NCBI GenBank assembly: GCA_044228505.1
Contig: JBGAUT010000014.1
Location: 62,001 to 126,000 of the forward strand
Direction: 5' to 3'
Origin: JAEUKA01 sp044228505
GTDB taxonomy: Bacteria; Myxococcota_A; Polyangia; Palsa-1104; JAEUJZ01
Length of the DNA stretch: 64,000 nt
The notes beneath the pieces are model-generated. The model was not told where the DNA came from and searched no databases. It saw nothing but the letters and a program-made list of their open reading frames with translations. This document shows positions 1-7,964 of this stretch, piece after piece; position 1 is the first letter of the stretch; every line of letters starts with the position of its first letter. The position numbers and the translations under genes are program-made.

Positions 1-2
1 CT

Positions 3-2381
3 CTGCTCTATCTTGCTGGCCGCGCACTGTGTCCTGACCCAGCTCGCAGCCTATACCTTGCGACTTTCGCCTGTCTTCAATTGTTCTTTTCCGTTGGCAG
101 ATGGCAGCTTGTATTGATGGGAGAGGAAAAAGAAGTGATGCTCCTATTTGGCAGCGCGTTCTTGGTTTTCTACCTCGATCATCGCGGCCTGTGGCACCTG
201 GGAGTGGCTTCCTTTTCTGCGCTGGCCGCCACCATCCGTCGGATGGTATTGGGGATTCTTCTGGCGCTGGCGGTTTTTGTTCATCTGCTAAACGGACTGC
301 TACTTCTGTGGCTGCTTCTAGATCTGGTGCTGGCCACCAGGCGTCGACAAGTAGCCTATGAAATCGGCTGCATTCTGCTGTATTCGGCCTTGCTGGCCGG
401 ACCCTTTTTTATGTGGTTGGCGATCGGTCCGGGCGAGGCACGAACTCCGCAGCAAGTCCTGCACTTCTATTTGGAATACCACCTCTCCGGGGAGTTCCTT
501 TCGTTCCCGACCACCTGGTTGGAGCGCGGTGTTGAATGCTATTCCGGTCTGCGCGCCTGGCTGACAAGTGAACCACCGATTCATCATCCGATATTGGAGT
601 CAGCGACGGTATTATTGATCATTGGAACACTCTGTATCTCCGCCCTCCGTACTTCTCCGCAACTGGTGTCGCGACTGTTGGCCTGGGTACTTCTACTGCT
701 GCTGCACTTTTTCTTTTATCAGCCTGGCAACCCGGAGGCGTGGAGTCCGTCGGCCTTCTGCGGATCGCTGATCGTGGCAGTGGGACTACTTGGGAAGGAA
801 CGCTGGCTTCTGCCGCGCAAGCTGCTTGCGATGGTATGGATTGCAGCGCTGGCGCTCCTGCTGGGACGCAACCAAAAGGAGGGATTCCTTGCAGCGCAGC
901 GGGTGCGCGAGTTCATCTCTGCGGACCACGCGTCGACCATGCCGGTTCGAGACCTAGTGCGCTGGCTGGATGTCAACCTTGAACGGGATGCCGAGATCCT
1001 GGTCACGGATCGACTTCTTGCGTCCTATTTTCAGCTCTACACAACGCGGGTGCCGGTGGTAAAAGAGTACTTGGGGCTGTCGCAGCAAGAGCTACGAAAC
1101 ACCCATCACCTGACCACACTCAGCCTGCGCTTCTATGCTCCCAAGCGGACCCCTGAGGAGATCAACCACGCGATCCGCAACCGTCGTCCGGTCTACCTGA
1201 TTGGCACCGAACCCAGCTCTGCCGTGACGCTGGCCCTGCCTTGGGGAGGACTGATTTTGTCGCGATTATCGGCTCCCTTGATCACTCCGCTTGCGGTTCC
1301 TGTCGTAACTCCATTCCCGAATCTGGCACCACCGAACCAATCTGCGGACGTGAATACGGAGAGGGTGGTTGAGGACTTACTAGCCAATGATCTCTCCCTC
1401 ACTGCGGTAAGCACGATCAATCCCACGGTGTACAAGCTAACGCTGCGCCGAGGAACCCGCGACTTTGCAGCCAAATGGAAGCCGCTCGGGAGCGAAGGGA
1501 GTGAAGAGCAGGAAGGCTTTGATGGCAACAATGCACCGCGCTGTGAAATTGCCGCCAGAAGGATCGATCGCTGGCTTTCAGGCAATGATCCGCGACGACG
1601 GCTCGTTCCCGAAGTGGTGGTGCGGGCACTCCATCGCAATGTCCCGTGCGACCGTCCCTGTCAGGCAATTCCGAAGCTCATCGGGGCCGAGTTTCCGCCT
1701 ACGTTCCCAATGCAAAACGATCATCTGGTCCTGGGCGCGCTAAGCGAGTGGATCGAGGAAGCCGATCAGCCCACACGCTTTCAGGGCGGACTGTGGAACC
1801 GTGAGAGGTTTGCCACAGACCCAGAGTACCGTCGGAGCATTGCTGATCTGGTGACGTTTTTGTATTTGATCGCGCACGGTGACGCAAACTATCCGGACAA
1901 CTTTCTGGTGTCTCGGCAGCTACCGTTTCGGGCCTATAGCATCGACAACGGACGGTCTCTGGATGGTGTTCCGTTTTACACCAATGAAGGAGATCCAGAC
2001 TGGCAACCGCTTGGTCAGCTCACTCCGCAGAGCCTGGTTGTTCCGTCGCTATCACGGCAAACGATGTCTCGAATCGCACTCCTCCCACAGACGTCCCTAC
2101 CGCAAGATCTGCTGCTACTTTCTGCGGTCGACCTACGCACTGGAAGGGTAGTCCGTGATCCCACAGCAGAGCCCGTGCTGACATGGCTTGGGGAACGACC
2201 GCTGTCCGAACATGCCACGCTCCGGAGAGTCAGCCGTCAAAGCTATCTAACCACCGGCTCCACCCCAAACGGACCGTGGCTTCTCCTTGGAATCTCTGCG
2301 AAAGGAGTTGCGGAGCTGCTGCATCGAGCCAAGGAACTTGTCGACCATCAGCGAACCACGGGCATCCCGCTGTTCGACTGA
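3..2381 (+). CDS. Membrane protein with C-terminal FAM20-like kinase domain (5' end outside window)
   Basis: The reading frame is open to the left edge of the window, so the gene is probably cut there; a TTG at 81 is only an internal candidate start. The first ~260 residues hold several hydrophobic segments, loosely like a GT-C glycosyltransferase membrane domain. From about residue 440 (counting from 81) a soluble domain shows features of the FAM20C/atypical secretory kinase fold: FAAKWKP (K465) as the ATP-binding lysine, CEIAARRIDRWL (E489) followed by RRRLVPEV, then HGDANYPDN (D601, N607) as catalytic loop, and SIDNGR (D622), close to the LDNGRG metal-binding motif of FAM20C. The kinase reading comes from motif order and spacing; the function of the membrane half is a guess. 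It is convergent with the next gene, 14 bp away. No substrate can be proposed. Confidence 0.6.
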   Translation: MLYLAGRALCPDPARSLYLATFACLQLFFSVGRWQLVLMGEEKEVMLLFGSAFLVFYLDHRGLWHLGVASFSALAATIRRMVLGILLALAVFVHLLNGLLLLWLLLDLVLATRRRQVAYEIGCILLYSALLAGPFFMWLAIGPGEARTPQQVLHFYLEYHLSGEFLSFPTTWLERGVECYSGLRAWLTSEPPIHHPILESATVLLIIGTLCISALRTSPQLVSRLLAWVLLLLLHFFFYQPGNPEAWSPSAFCGSLIVAVGLLGKERWLLPRKLLAMVWIAALALLLGRNQKEGFLAAQRVREFISADHASTMPVRDLVRWLDVNLERDAEILVTDRLLASYFQLYTTRVPVVKEYLGLSQQELRNTHHLTTLSLRFYAPKRTPEEINHAIRNRRPVYLIGTEPSSAVTLALPWGGLILSRLSAPLITPLAVPVVTPFPNLAPPNQSADVNTERVVEDLLANDLSLTAVSTINPTVYKLTLRRGTRDFAAKWKPLGSEGSEEQEGFDGNNAPRCEIAARRIDRWLSGNDPRRRLVPEVVVRALHRNVPCDRPCQAIPKLIGAEFPPTFPMQNDHLVLGALSEWIEEADQPTRFQGGLWNRERFATDPEYRRSIADLVTFLYLIAHGDANYPDNFLVSRQLPFRAYSIDNGRSLDGVPFYTNEGDPDWQPLGQLTPQSLVVPSLSRQTMSRIALLPQTSLPQDLLLLSAVDLRTGRVVRDPTAEPVLTWLGERPLSEHATLRRVSRQSYLTTGSTPNGPWLLLGISAKGVAELLHRAKELVDHQRTTGIPLFD

Positions 2382-2395
2382 CCACAGCTGCACTG

Positions 2396-3532
2396 CTACC
2401 GGGGAGCGCCACGGGCGAGGTACGAAAGCAGCTCTGCGTCAAACGGACTATCAGGCGGTATCGTCTGGCCAGGCCGTAGCGTGGGTGCGAGTGGTGCAGG
2501 ACGCGTCGGGCGCGCCCGAATCATCGTCGTACGAATCGGATCGGTGGGTGCCCGATTCACAGGCACTGGCGGCGACCGCTTCAGCGTCACACCCTCAGCA
2601 GTCGGACGCGGCTTAAACAGCTCGGGAGGAATCGTGTAGCTCGGTATCGATCGCTGAACTGGGGCCGCTACGTTCGGCGGTGGTGCCATCGACTTCAGCA
2701 TCGTGGGCGGCAGGTTCGCCGTCGGCATCTGGCTCGCCCCAAACTGCGCCGTGTTGTCTTCATCGAGCGCCACCAGCGGCCGTGCCTTGGGCAGCGGCGT
2801 GTTTTCGCTCAGCATATCCTCGTCGTCGGCTTCCGCCTCGAAGCTCAGCGCCGGCTCATCGTCCTCATCACCGGCCTCAATCTCAACCACTGCATCGTCG
2901 CCCGCATTCATCAGATCCGGGGCGATCACGACCTTGCTTTCGGGCACCTGTGGCTTGGCGGCGGTCGCGGCACCGGCACTCGCCACAGCACCACCGCTTA
3001 GCTTGCGCAGCCGCTCGGCCAAGGCACTCGTTCCCCCTGGCACTCCGCTCGGTGGCGGCGGCAGGGGCGATAGAATCGGTGAGGAGCCGGCCTCAGGCTT
3101 AGAGATCGCCTCAGGGACGGCTGCTGGGACTGCCGTTTTCTGGGTGTTTCCAGAGCCATCCTTGGCCACCGGGGCCGCATGCTCCCCGCCTTTGCTGGCC
3201 GGGTGACGCTGGACCTCGGGCAAGTTATCAAACAGCCCATCGCGCAGACGCTTGAGCATGCCTTTGTGCTGCTCTTGCATCCGCTTCTGGGTCACCGCCT
3301 CCGGTTCGTCGAGCGAATACGTCGTACGCTGCGACGAAAGGATGGTTCCCTCGATGAAGAGGTGGGTCGACAGGACCGGACGAGCCGGCCCCGAGTCCTC
3401 AGTCTGAACGTGAAACAGCCGTCCAGAGTGACGAACATTGTGGTTATAGCCAAGGAGCGGCGGACGCTTTGACACCAGGAGATAGGCTATCACGCCTACC
3501 TGCCTCACTAAAGAGGCTTCTTTGTCCTTCAT
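2396..3532 (-). CDS. Uncharacterised protein with conserved YNHNVRHSG N-terminal domain and Pro-rich tail
   Basis: The protein has 378 residues. The first ~100 contain GYNHNVRHSGRLFHVQTEDSG, followed by THLFIEGTILSSQR and a short helical stretch. I recall this N-terminal pattern from many myxobacterial proteins of unknown function. The rest is low complexity: Pro/Ala/Ser-rich stretches, an acidic block (DAVVEIEAGDEDDEP) and a basic Pro-rich end, so it is probably disordered. There is no signal peptide or membrane helix, so a cytoplasmic location is likely. The ATG at 3532 lacks a clear Shine-Dalgarno sequence, and the true start could be a few codons downstream, just before the conserved domain. 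It is transcribed divergently from the gene starting at 3575. Function unknown. Confidence 0.6.
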   Translation of the reverse strand: MKDKEASLVRQVGVIAYLLVSKRPPLLGYNHNVRHSGRLFHVQTEDSGPARPVLSTHLFIEGTILSSQRTTYSLDEPEAVTQKRMQEQHKGMLKRLRDGLFDNLPEVQRHPASKGGEHAAPVAKDGSGNTQKTAVPAAVPEAISKPEAGSSPILSPLPPPPSGVPGGTSALAERLRKLSGGAVASAGAATAAKPQVPESKVVIAPDLMNAGDDAVVEIEAGDEDDEPALSFEAEADDEDMLSENTPLPKARPLVALDEDNTAQFGASQMPTANLPPTMLKSMAPPPNVAAPVQRSIPSYTIPPELFKPRPTAEGVTLKRSPPVPVNRAPTDPIRTTMIRARPTRPAPLAPTLRPGQTIPPDSPFDAELLSYLARGAPR

Positions 3533-3574
3533 TTTTGCGAAGCGGTGAATCGGTACTGCTACATTTCGCCAGCT

Positions 3575-4321
3575 ATGAAAGCCGCAGGGAAGGTCGCAGG
3601 GAAGGTCTCTTCAAACTCTCAGGCTACGGACTCTGTACGACGCGCTCTACACGATGAACCGACGCTGTACGAGGCGCAGCATGCAGCCAGTGCGTTCGGA
3701 CTGTCGCTGCTGTCGCCTGAACCGATCGAAGACCGCGCAAATCCCTGGGAAGAAGCGACGCACGTCCCACCGCTCCCCAGCCAAAGAACCCAGGCTTTGC
3801 CGCAGCTGGGTTATGGGCCTACCGCGCACGCCGAGCCGATCGCGACCCACGTCACAACCGCACCTAGACTCGCGGTGGGACAGGTCGCCGGGCCAAGTGC
3901 CGGTCATGGTGCGATTCTACTTCCGGAGCCGATCTCGGCAGTCACCGAGGTCCGACAGATTCCCCATCCGGGACCCAGCAGCTCACCCCCCTCGGCCCGC
4001 CAACGGCTCTACTATCCGTTCTTGGTCGGCACCATTGGGGGGCTGTGTGGGCTGCTGCTCGCGATGGTGGGGCTGCGCATCATCAAGCAACAGCGGGACC
4101 GCGCTGAACAGTCCCGCGTGGAACAGCGTGTGGCACGAGAACAGCTTCTCGAGCAGGCCGTGCGAGCATTGGTCATGGGTCGACACCAAGAGGCCAGGAC
4201 GCTGCTCTTCGACTTCAACCACCGCTGGCCAACTCCTGAGATCGAAAAAATGTTGCGCACCTTGGAACAGATTGACCCCAAAGACCGACGAGAGTCTCAG
4301 CGGCTTCCGCCCCCTCGCTGA
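3575..4321 (+). CDS. Single-pass membrane protein of unknown function
   Basis: The protein has 248 residues from the ATG at 3575; the frame can also start at a GTG 30 bp upstream. The N-terminal ~150 residues are Pro/Ala/His-rich and look disordered. One strong transmembrane helix follows (around FLVGTIGGLCGLLLAMVGL), then a charged, Arg/Glu-rich helical region with coiled-coil character and a TPR-like segment (EQAVRALVMGRHQEARTLL). The layout suggests a cytoplasmic disordered arm anchored to the inner membrane with a short helical domain on the other side. It lies head-to-head with the preceding gene with only ~42 bp between, so they may share a promoter region. No family recognised. Confidence 0.55.
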   Translation: MKAAGKVAGKVSSNSQATDSVRRALHDEPTLYEAQHAASAFGLSLLSPEPIEDRANPWEEATHVPPLPSQRTQALPQLGYGPTAHAEPIATHVTTAPRLAVGQVAGPSAGHGAILLPEPISAVTEVRQIPHPGPSSSPPSARQRLYYPFLVGTIGGLCGLLLAMVGLRIIKQQRDRAEQSRVEQRVAREQLLEQAVRALVMGRHQEARTLLFDFNHRWPTPEIEKMLRTLEQIDPKDRRESQRLPPPR

Positions 4322-4406
4322 CGCGATTCACGATAGAGTAGGTACCTGCGGGCCGCCATAGCAAACCCGTAGTCCATTCCCCTGGACTCACCGAGGAGTC
4401 TTCCGC

Positions 4407-5306
4407 ATGAAATCGCCTGCTCTCCGACTGCTCACCTGGACGGTTACCATCGCCGTAGCGGTCTACTTGCTGCTGGCTTTCGCCGTCGTGGCCGTGCTGA
4501 GCAAACCGCCGCGCACATTCGATGCGCAGCAAAACCCCGGACAAAGGGGCCTGGCCTATCAGGACATCCGCTTTCCCGCCCGAGGCGGTGATGCCGAGCT
4601 CGCCGGTTGGTACATCCCACATGACAGCCATCGCGCCGCGCTGGTCATGGTCCACGGCAAAGGCGGCAGCCGCACCAATGAGCAAAACGGACGCAACGTC
4701 GAGTTTCTCGCAGCGCTGCATCAGCACGGCTTTGCGCTGGTCGCGCTCGACCTCCGGGGTCACGGTCAGTCGTCCGACGCTCGCTTCAGCTTCGGCATCA
4801 ACGAAAGCCGTGATGTCCTCGGCGCGGTCGACTATCTAAGCAGCAAAGGCTATTCCCGTCGCCAAATCGGCCTACACGGAGTGTCCATGGGCGCTGCGTC
4901 GGTGCTGCTCGCGGCGGCCCAGGATCCCGAGGTTCCCGCTGTCATTGCTGACTGTGGCTACTCCGACTTTGGCCGAGTCCTCCGTCGAGAGTGGTATAAT
5001 CGTACGCACCTCCCGTCACTGGTGATGCCAGGCTCGCGGATGATTGCCAAGCTCTGGCTCGGAACCGACTTACTCGCGGTGCGTCCCATCGACCAGGTGC
5101 CGAAGATCAAGTCGCAGGTGCTGTTCACCCATGCCGGTCTAGACGGGCTGATTCCTCCAACGGACTCGCAGGAGATGTCTGCCAAGCTGCCTGGCTCTAC
5201 CGTGTGGATTCAGCCCGGTGCTCACCACGCCGCTGGTTTTGATGCGGACCCAGAGGCGTACACCCGTCACATCACGGACTTCTTCGATAAGACTCTGCGC
5301 AATTAG
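4407..5306 (+). CDS. Membrane-anchored alpha/beta hydrolase
   Basis: The protein has 299 residues. It opens with an uncleaved-looking hydrophobic helix (TVTIAVAVYLLLAFAVVAVL), so it is probably anchored in the inner membrane with the hydrolase outside. The alpha/beta hydrolase core shows the oxyanion-hole region MVHGKGGSR, the strand LVALDLRGHGQS and the nucleophile elbow GVSMGA with Ser160. A late Asp in HAGLDGLIPPTDS and a His in GAHHAAGF complete a plausible catalytic triad. The family resembles the BAAT/DUF1749-type or BEM46-like serine hydrolases (peptidase S9-like fold). Substrate unknown; an acyl ester is likely. A GAGGAG Shine-Dalgarno stands 8 bp before the ATG. It precedes the acyl-CoA ligase on the same strand, with ~97 bp between. 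Confidence 0.8.
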   Translation: MKSPALRLLTWTVTIAVAVYLLLAFAVVAVLSKPPRTFDAQQNPGQRGLAYQDIRFPARGGDAELAGWYIPHDSHRAALVMVHGKGGSRTNEQNGRNVEFLAALHQHGFALVALDLRGHGQSSDARFSFGINESRDVLGAVDYLSSKGYSRRQIGLHGVSMGAASVLLAAAQDPEVPAVIADCGYSDFGRVLRREWYNRTHLPSLVMPGSRMIAKLWLGTDLLAVRPIDQVPKIKSQVLFTHAGLDGLIPPTDSQEMSAKLPGSTVWIQPGAHHAAGFDADPEAYTRHITDFFDKTLRN

Positions 5307-5403
5307 AATCCCAACTTCCGTTGCGTTTTGAATAACATCGGGCAGCGACTGCCAGCCCGTCGGGCCGTGTCCAGCTCAGGCACCGTCGCAAGGAGTGGTC
5401 CCG

Positions 5404-7332
5404 ATGCTTTCGATCTCTGCCCCTCATGTTGCTGCCCCTCACCTCTCGCAGTGCTCGCGCACGCTTGGCGATATGTTGAGGAAGAGAGCTGAAGCAACAC
5501 CAGAGCGCGAGGCCTTCTTCGAGCGCCGCAATGGCAGTTGGCAGCCGACCACCTGGGCGATGGCCTATGAGCGGGCGGCTCGAGTCGCTGCCGGACTTCG
5601 CAAGTTGTCACTTCAGCGGGGTGACCGGCTCGCCATCGTTGGACCGACTCAGATCCACTGGTCGCTCTATGACTTCGCAGCCCAGCTCCTCGGGGTCGTC
5701 AGCTTAGGCATTTATCAGCAGCAGACCGTCGAGCAGATTCGTTATCTCCTCGATCACAGTGAGGCCCAGATGGTCCTCGTCGGTGATGAGAAGGAACTCC
5801 TCAATATCTTGGCTGCGGCAAAGGATCTCCCGCAGCTCACCGCAATCATCCCGTGGGATGAAGAGCTGTATCAGCGCCATCGACAAGCCGACCACCGGCT
5901 CCGCTCACCGCTTCTGCTGGGCGACGTGCCGCTGTCGCGCGAGGAGCTCGCGTCATCTCTCGACGCCATCGATCCCGACGACACCGCGATCCTCATCTAT
6001 ACCTCGGGCACCACGGGACCGCCCAAAGGCGCGATGCTCACCCATCGAAACCTTCTGTCCATGTTCAACTCCGGACATGGCTTTGCGGAGTTCTTCGCGG
6101 ACGACATCACGATGAGCTTTTTGCCGATGGCCCACTCGGCCGAGCGCAACCTGTCCTTCTACGGTCGAGTCTCGACCGGCGTCGCCACCGCCTTTGCCAC
6201 CAGCATGAGCACGCTCCTTGACGATCTGCGAGATGTCGGGCCGACGGTGTTTGGCTCGGTACCGCGCATCTTTGAGAAGGCCTATAACAAAGTCCTGACC
6301 GAGGTTGAAAAGAAGCCCGCGCCGGTCCGCAAGATCTTCGACTGGGCCCGTCAGGTCAGTGGCGAACGACTCGAACTGACGCTCGCCGGACAGCCGGTCC
6401 CCCTCGCCTTAGAGCTGCAACATCGGCTTGCCGACCGCTTGCTGTGGCGCAAGATCCGCGCCTTCTTCGGTGGTCGAGTGCGCTACTTCGTCGTCGGAGC
6501 CGCGCCCACTCCCAAAGATGTGCTGACCTTCTTTTGGGCCGCCGGAATGCCGATCCTCGAAGCCTACGGCATGACCGAGGCGACGGCGATCACGCATGCC
6601 AATACGATGAAGGCGGTCAAGCTCGGCACCGTTGGGCGATTGCTCGATGGGTTGGAGCAGCGGATTGCCGAAGACGGCGAGCTGCTGGTTCGGGGCCCCT
6701 GGGTGTTTAAGGGCTACTTTCGAAATCCCGAGGCCACTGCCGCCACCGTGATCGACGGCTGGCTACACACCGGCGATGTAGGGGTGCTCGACCCAGATGG
6801 CTACCTGCGAATCACCGACCGCAAAAAGCACCTCATCATCACCGCTGGCGGCAAAAACCTGTCGCCCGGCAACATCGAGTCCGCGATAAAGAGCGCCGAT
6901 CCTCTCATCAGCCATGTCATCGCACACGGTGACCGCCGCCAGTTCGTGAGCGCGCTCATCGCGCCAAGCCCTCTGGAAACGCTCGACTGGGGCCTTCATC
7001 GCGGCATGGTCTCTCGCAGCGAGGTCGCCGAACGAACCAAGGAACTCCTCGCACATCCCTCGGCTCGCAGCGAGGCGCTGGCCCGTGCCATGGAGCCGAT
7101 CGTCCGAAGTCGCGAGTTCGAGGAACGAATGCTCGCCGCTGTCCGTCGCGGCAATCTCGGCCTGGCCCACGTCGAGCAGGTTCGTCGATTCCTGGTGCTG
7201 CCACGCGACCTGTGCCAGGAGCACGGCGAGATGACCCCCACCATGAAGGTCCGTCGTCGCGAAGTCGAGCAGAAGTACCTGCCCGACCTCGACCGCCTCT
7301 ACCACGACGATGCATTCGGCCAATCCGTCTAG
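5404..7332 (+). CDS. Long-chain fatty acid-CoA ligase (AMP-forming)
   Basis: This 642-residue ANL-superfamily enzyme activates a fatty acid with ATP to an acyl-adenylate and then to acyl-CoA. The diagnostic motifs appear in order: the P-loop IYTSGTTGPPKGAMLTHRN, a PMAHSAERN block, the adenine-binding YGMTEAT, HTGDVG, and the hinge/catalytic region YLRITDRKKHLIITAGGKN. The inserted KPAPVRKIFDWAR region and overall length match the FadD15/long-chain acyl-CoA synthetase group rather than medium-chain enzymes. The ATG at 5404 is preferred over an upstream GTG at 5395 because AAGGAG sits at the right distance before it. It is convergent with the epimerase gene. It may work with the preceding hydrolase in lipid turnover (inference). 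Confidence 0.92.
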   Translation: MLSISAPHVAAPHLSQCSRTLGDMLRKRAEATPEREAFFERRNGSWQPTTWAMAYERAARVAAGLRKLSLQRGDRLAIVGPTQIHWSLYDFAAQLLGVVSLGIYQQQTVEQIRYLLDHSEAQMVLVGDEKELLNILAAAKDLPQLTAIIPWDEELYQRHRQADHRLRSPLLLGDVPLSREELASSLDAIDPDDTAILIYTSGTTGPPKGAMLTHRNLLSMFNSGHGFAEFFADDITMSFLPMAHSAERNLSFYGRVSTGVATAFATSMSTLLDDLRDVGPTVFGSVPRIFEKAYNKVLTEVEKKPAPVRKIFDWARQVSGERLELTLAGQPVPLALELQHRLADRLLWRKIRAFFGGRVRYFVVGAAPTPKDVLTFFWAAGMPILEAYGMTEATAITHANTMKAVKLGTVGRLLDGLEQRIAEDGELLVRGPWVFKGYFRNPEATAATVIDGWLHTGDVGVLDPDGYLRITDRKKHLIITAGGKNLSPGNIESAIKSADPLISHVIAHGDRRQFVSALIAPSPLETLDWGLHRGMVSRSEVAERTKELLAHPSARSEALARAMEPIVRSREFEERMLAAVRRGNLGLAHVEQVRRFLVLPRDLCQEHGEMTPTMKVRRREVEQKYLPDLDRLYHDDAFGQSV

Positions 7333-7390
7333 CCTCGACCGGCTATCGCGATTTCCTATCAATCAACATATATCATGCGGCTACATCGGG

Positions 7391-7810
7391 TTAGTGATGG
7401 GCACTGACCAACTCAACCAGCACACCGCCGAGCGCTTTGGGATGTAAAAAAGCCACTTGATGGCCTCTGGCACCCGGTCGTGGAACCTTGTCGATAAGTG
7501 GTACGCCGCGCTCAGCCAGTTCGTTTAGCGCATCAGCGATGTCTTCTACGGCAAACGCGATGTGGTGCAGACCCCCTCGTTTGTCCAAGAACTTCTCGAG
7601 ACCGGCATTCTGACCTCGCGGCAGCGGTGCGATCAGCTCGATGCAGGCATCGGCCTCCGCTGGCGTTAGAAGGAACGCGGCCTCGGTAAGCTGCGTCGGA
7701 ACGTATTCACGTGCGGAAAGAAACAGCGGCAACACCGACTGCCAAGCTGCAAGCGCACCATCCAGCTCCGGCACGCACAGCGCCACATGGTCGATTCGAA
7801 CGATTTTCAT
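7391..7810 (-). CDS. mce: Methylmalonyl-CoA epimerase
   Basis: The protein is a small vicinal-oxygen-chelate (glyoxalase-like) protein of 139 residues, the usual length for the family. It interconverts (R)- and (S)-methylmalonyl-CoA in propionyl-CoA metabolism. The start KIVRIDHVALCVPELD gives the first metal ligand His; GGLHHIAFAVEDI gives the second His; the C-terminal strand GGVLVELV gives the Glu ligand; LIAPLPRGQNAGLEKFLDKR fits the epimerase subgroup. The ATG at 7810 is chosen because an upstream ATG at 7864 would add 18 residues unrelated to the fold. It stands alone, behind a likely terminator of the receptor gene upstream. The methylmalonyl-CoA mutase is not in the window. Confidence 0.85.
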   Translation of the reverse strand: MKIVRIDHVALCVPELDGALAAWQSVLPLFLSAREYVPTQLTEAAFLLTPAEADACIELIAPLPRGQNAGLEKFLDKRGGLHHIAFAVEDIADALNELAERGVPLIDKVPRPGARGHQVAFLHPKALGGVLVELVSAHH

Positions 7811-7901
7811 GCGCGTACAGTACTCCGCAACACTGCCCTGTAAAGGAACATAGAAAACCGGCACCCTCTGTTACGAGGGCTGCCAGGTCACTGTGTGTTG
7901 A

Positions 7902-7945
7902 GGAAAAGAGAGGGGGCGGGACCGCCCGAAGCAGGTCTGCTCGGG
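7902..7945 (-). terminator. Probable intrinsic terminator after the Oar-like gene
   Basis: On the minus strand, about 20 bp past the receptor stop codon, there is a stem with one bulged base (CCGAGCAG/CTGCTTCGG). A second GC-rich hairpin (GGGCGG/CCGCCC) follows and runs into a pyrimidine tract ending CTCTTTT. The layout fits a Rho-independent terminator separating the receptor from the epimerase gene. Not folded computationally. Confidence 0.45.
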
Positions 7946-7964
7946 CTTACGCGGGACGTGCTTC

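Noticed and set aside
7326..7350. Intrinsic terminator after the acyl-CoA ligase
   Set aside because: TAGCC/GGCTA gives only a 5 bp stem and no T-tract follows.
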